Shown here: positions 5,354 through 6,516 of the stretch, piece by piece
Layout of the letters: every line of letters starts with the position of its first letter
How positions within the stretch are numbered: the stretch's first letter is position 1
Origin: Acidobacteriaceae bacterium
GTDB taxonomy: Bacteria; Acidobacteriota; Terriglobia; Terriglobales; SbA1
Direction: 5' to 3'
NCBI GenBank assembly: GCA_003136335.1
Contig: PLEA01000590.1
Span: forward strand, 197 to 6,712
Length of the DNA: 6,516 nt
The notes under the pieces: generated by a model
Database searches by the model: none
Told to the model about the DNA's origin: nothing
What the model saw: the letters and a program-made list of their open reading frames with translations, nothing else
Translations under genes and position numbers: made by a program

Positions 5354-6421
5354 ATGGATAAGAAGCGCATTCTGGCCAGCGTAGTCGTATTCCTCATTCT
5401 GGCAATTCTGATTTACCTACAAATACGGCACTGGCGGAGCTTCGACTGGGGAACATTCTGGGGCCAAGTTCATCGCATCAAAAAAATTCATGTACTGCAT
5501 GCCATTGGTCTGGTCTATGCGGCGTATGTGCTGCGCGCGTTGCGCTGGAAGATTTTTCTGAAGCCGGTGCGACCCAAGGTGACAATCCTCGAACTGGTTG
5601 CGCCGATGATGATCGGCTTTACCGGGCTGGCGCTGCTGGGGCGGGCCGGCGAATTTATCCGTCCCTACCTGGTGGCGCGGCGCGCAAATCTTTCCTTCTC
5701 CTCGCAATTAGGGGTGTGGGCGGTAGAGCGCACCTTCGATGTGGGCGCATTTGCGGTGCTGATCGTGCTGGCGATTTTTTTGCCGAGCGCGCTGCAGTCG
5801 ATTCCACATCCAGAGTATTACCGGCAGTTTCGCGATGCTGGATTTGTGCTGGTCCTGGGAGTTACGGTAGCGGCCGTAGCCGCGGTGCTGATTAGCCGCA
5901 GCGGTGAAGTAATCGCACGGTGGATCGAGAACCGACTTGCGCATCTGTCTTCGGGATTTGGACACCGGCTGGCGCAAAAGGTGCGTGAGTTCGGCACCGG
6001 GTTGAAGACGATTCATGGGCCCCTGTCCCTGTTGTGGCTGGCGCTTCTGTCGCTTTTCATCTGGTACATCACGGCGCTGGCGTACAAGGAAGTGACGCAC
6101 TCGTATGGGGTGGACGCTCTGGAAATCCCAGTCTCGCAGCTCCTGATTCTGATGGGTGCGAGCATGGCTGGTTCGATGCTGCAGTTGCCGGCGGTAGGCG
6201 GCGGCTCCCAGATGGCTACCATCGCAACGCTGTCGGCAGTGTTCGATGTACCTCCGGAGATGGCGGCCAGTTGCGGTATCCTTCTCTGGCTGGCGACCTT
6301 TGCCTCGGTGGTGCCGGCGGGCCTGTTGCTGGCGCATCGTGAGAGATTGTCATTCCGAAAATTGTCAGCCGAGAGCCACCGCGCTGAGGACATCGAGACG
6401 GGACAGCTGCCAGGGCCGTGA
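5354..6421 (+). CDS. Flippase-like integral membrane protein (lysylphosphatidylglycerol synthase TM family)
   Basis: A 355-residue inner-membrane protein with about eight hydrophobic helices, near residues 6-22, 47-63, 80-96, 128-144, 162-180, 225-243, 261-279 and 304-326. It matches the LPG_synthase_TM (UPF0104, YbhN/AglD-like) family by GRAGEFIRPYLVARR (96-110), VERTFD (124-129), QLPAVGGGSQ (277-286) and the final PAG (321-323). In MprF this domain flips aminoacylated lipids; stand-alone members are found beside glycolipid, hopanoid and glycosylation genes, and their substrate is often unknown. The C-terminal aminoacyl-transferase domain of MprF is absent, so the protein cannot make lysyl-PG alone. 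The C-terminus is a short acidic, hydrophilic tail. The ATG at 5354 gives a normal MDKKRI start before helix 1; there is no good ribosome site, the nearest GGAG being 13 bases upstream. Confidence 0.92.
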   Translation: MDKKRILASVVVFLILAILIYLQIRHWRSFDWGTFWGQVHRIKKIHVLHAIGLVYAAYVLRALRWKIFLKPVRPKVTILELVAPMMIGFTGLALLGRAGEFIRPYLVARRANLSFSSQLGVWAVERTFDVGAFAVLIVLAIFLPSALQSIPHPEYYRQFRDAGFVLVLGVTVAAVAAVLISRSGEVIARWIENRLAHLSSGFGHRLAQKVREFGTGLKTIHGPLSLLWLALLSLFIWYITALAYKEVTHSYGVDALEIPVSQLLILMGASMAGSMLQLPAVGGGSQMATIATLSAVFDVPPEMAASCGILLWLATFASVVPAGLLLAHRERLSFRKLSAESHRAEDIETGQLPGP

Positions 6422-6428
6422 AGGTCTG

Positions 6429-6480
6429 GGACTTGGGTCTTGGGGCGAGCGACCGAGCCTAATACCTGAGACCCAAGACC
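6429..6480. repeat. Imperfect inverted repeat downstream of the flippase-like gene
   Basis: GGACTTGGGTCT (6429-6440) and AGACCCAAGACC (6469-6480) are complementary over 12 bp with one mismatch, around a 28-base loop. A direct repeat ACCTGAG occurs at 6464-6470 and 6478-6484. No T-run follows, so this is not a standard terminator, though it may still protect or end the message. The rest of the window to 6516 shows no complete gene; the final ATG at 6514-6516 could open the next one but this cannot be judged. Confidence 0.55.
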
Positions 6481-6516
6481 TGAGCACGGAAAACTGTGTT
6501 GGTTCAGCCTGAAATG

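Noticed and set aside
5708..6337. Open frame of 209 codons on the - strand
   Set aside because: Antisense to the flippase-like gene; Gln/Arg/His-rich composition expected from reversed membrane-protein codons.

Overview
The window looks like chromosomal DNA of an Acidobacteriota member, probably of the Terriglobia/Koribacter type. The reasons are a GroEL ending in a Gly-rich tail with a terminal Asp-Met-Tyr, moderately high GC, several proteins that resemble acidobacterial families as I remember them, and short hairpin elements between genes of a style I associate with these genomes. This assignment is inference; no search was run. All genes I accept lie on the + strand.

Layout. Bases 1-567 are the 3' end of groEL, closed by a textbook intrinsic terminator (608-641). 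Bases about 655-2070 form a decay zone. It holds an interspersed-repeat-like element, a small membrane-protein gene with two single-base frameshifts and no normal start codon (821-1298), a gene-free stretch with a hairpin element and three 18-bp tandem repeats (1299-1596), a PD-(D/E)XK endonuclease-like gene broken by one extra T (1597-1996), and a second hairpin element of the same style (2029-2067). Both broken genes can be rebuilt from the sequence by one- or two-base corrections.

From 2151 on, the genes are intact: a secreted SnoaL/DUF4440-type protein (2151-2660), a membrane-anchored TPR protein (2706-3446), a HAD-IIB phosphatase (3491-4360), a secreted SLT-type lytic transglycosylase (4375-5223) and an eight-helix flippase-like membrane protein of the lysylphosphatidylglycerol-synthase transmembrane family (5354-6421). 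The last 95 bases hold an imperfect inverted repeat and no complete gene.

The intact block has an envelope flavour: an exported protein, a membrane-tethered TPR scaffold, a peptidoglycan-cleaving enzyme and a lipid-related membrane protein. The HAD gene and the transglycosylase gene are about 14 bases apart and probably share a transcript. The TPR and HAD genes each have a forced start codon, no visible Shine-Dalgarno sequence and an extended -10 motif 8-11 bases upstream, which suggests leaderless or nearly leaderless transcripts. I do not see a new multi-gene defence or mobile system. The most notable points are the cluster of reconstructable gene lesions, the possible leaderless promoters and the repeat elements.
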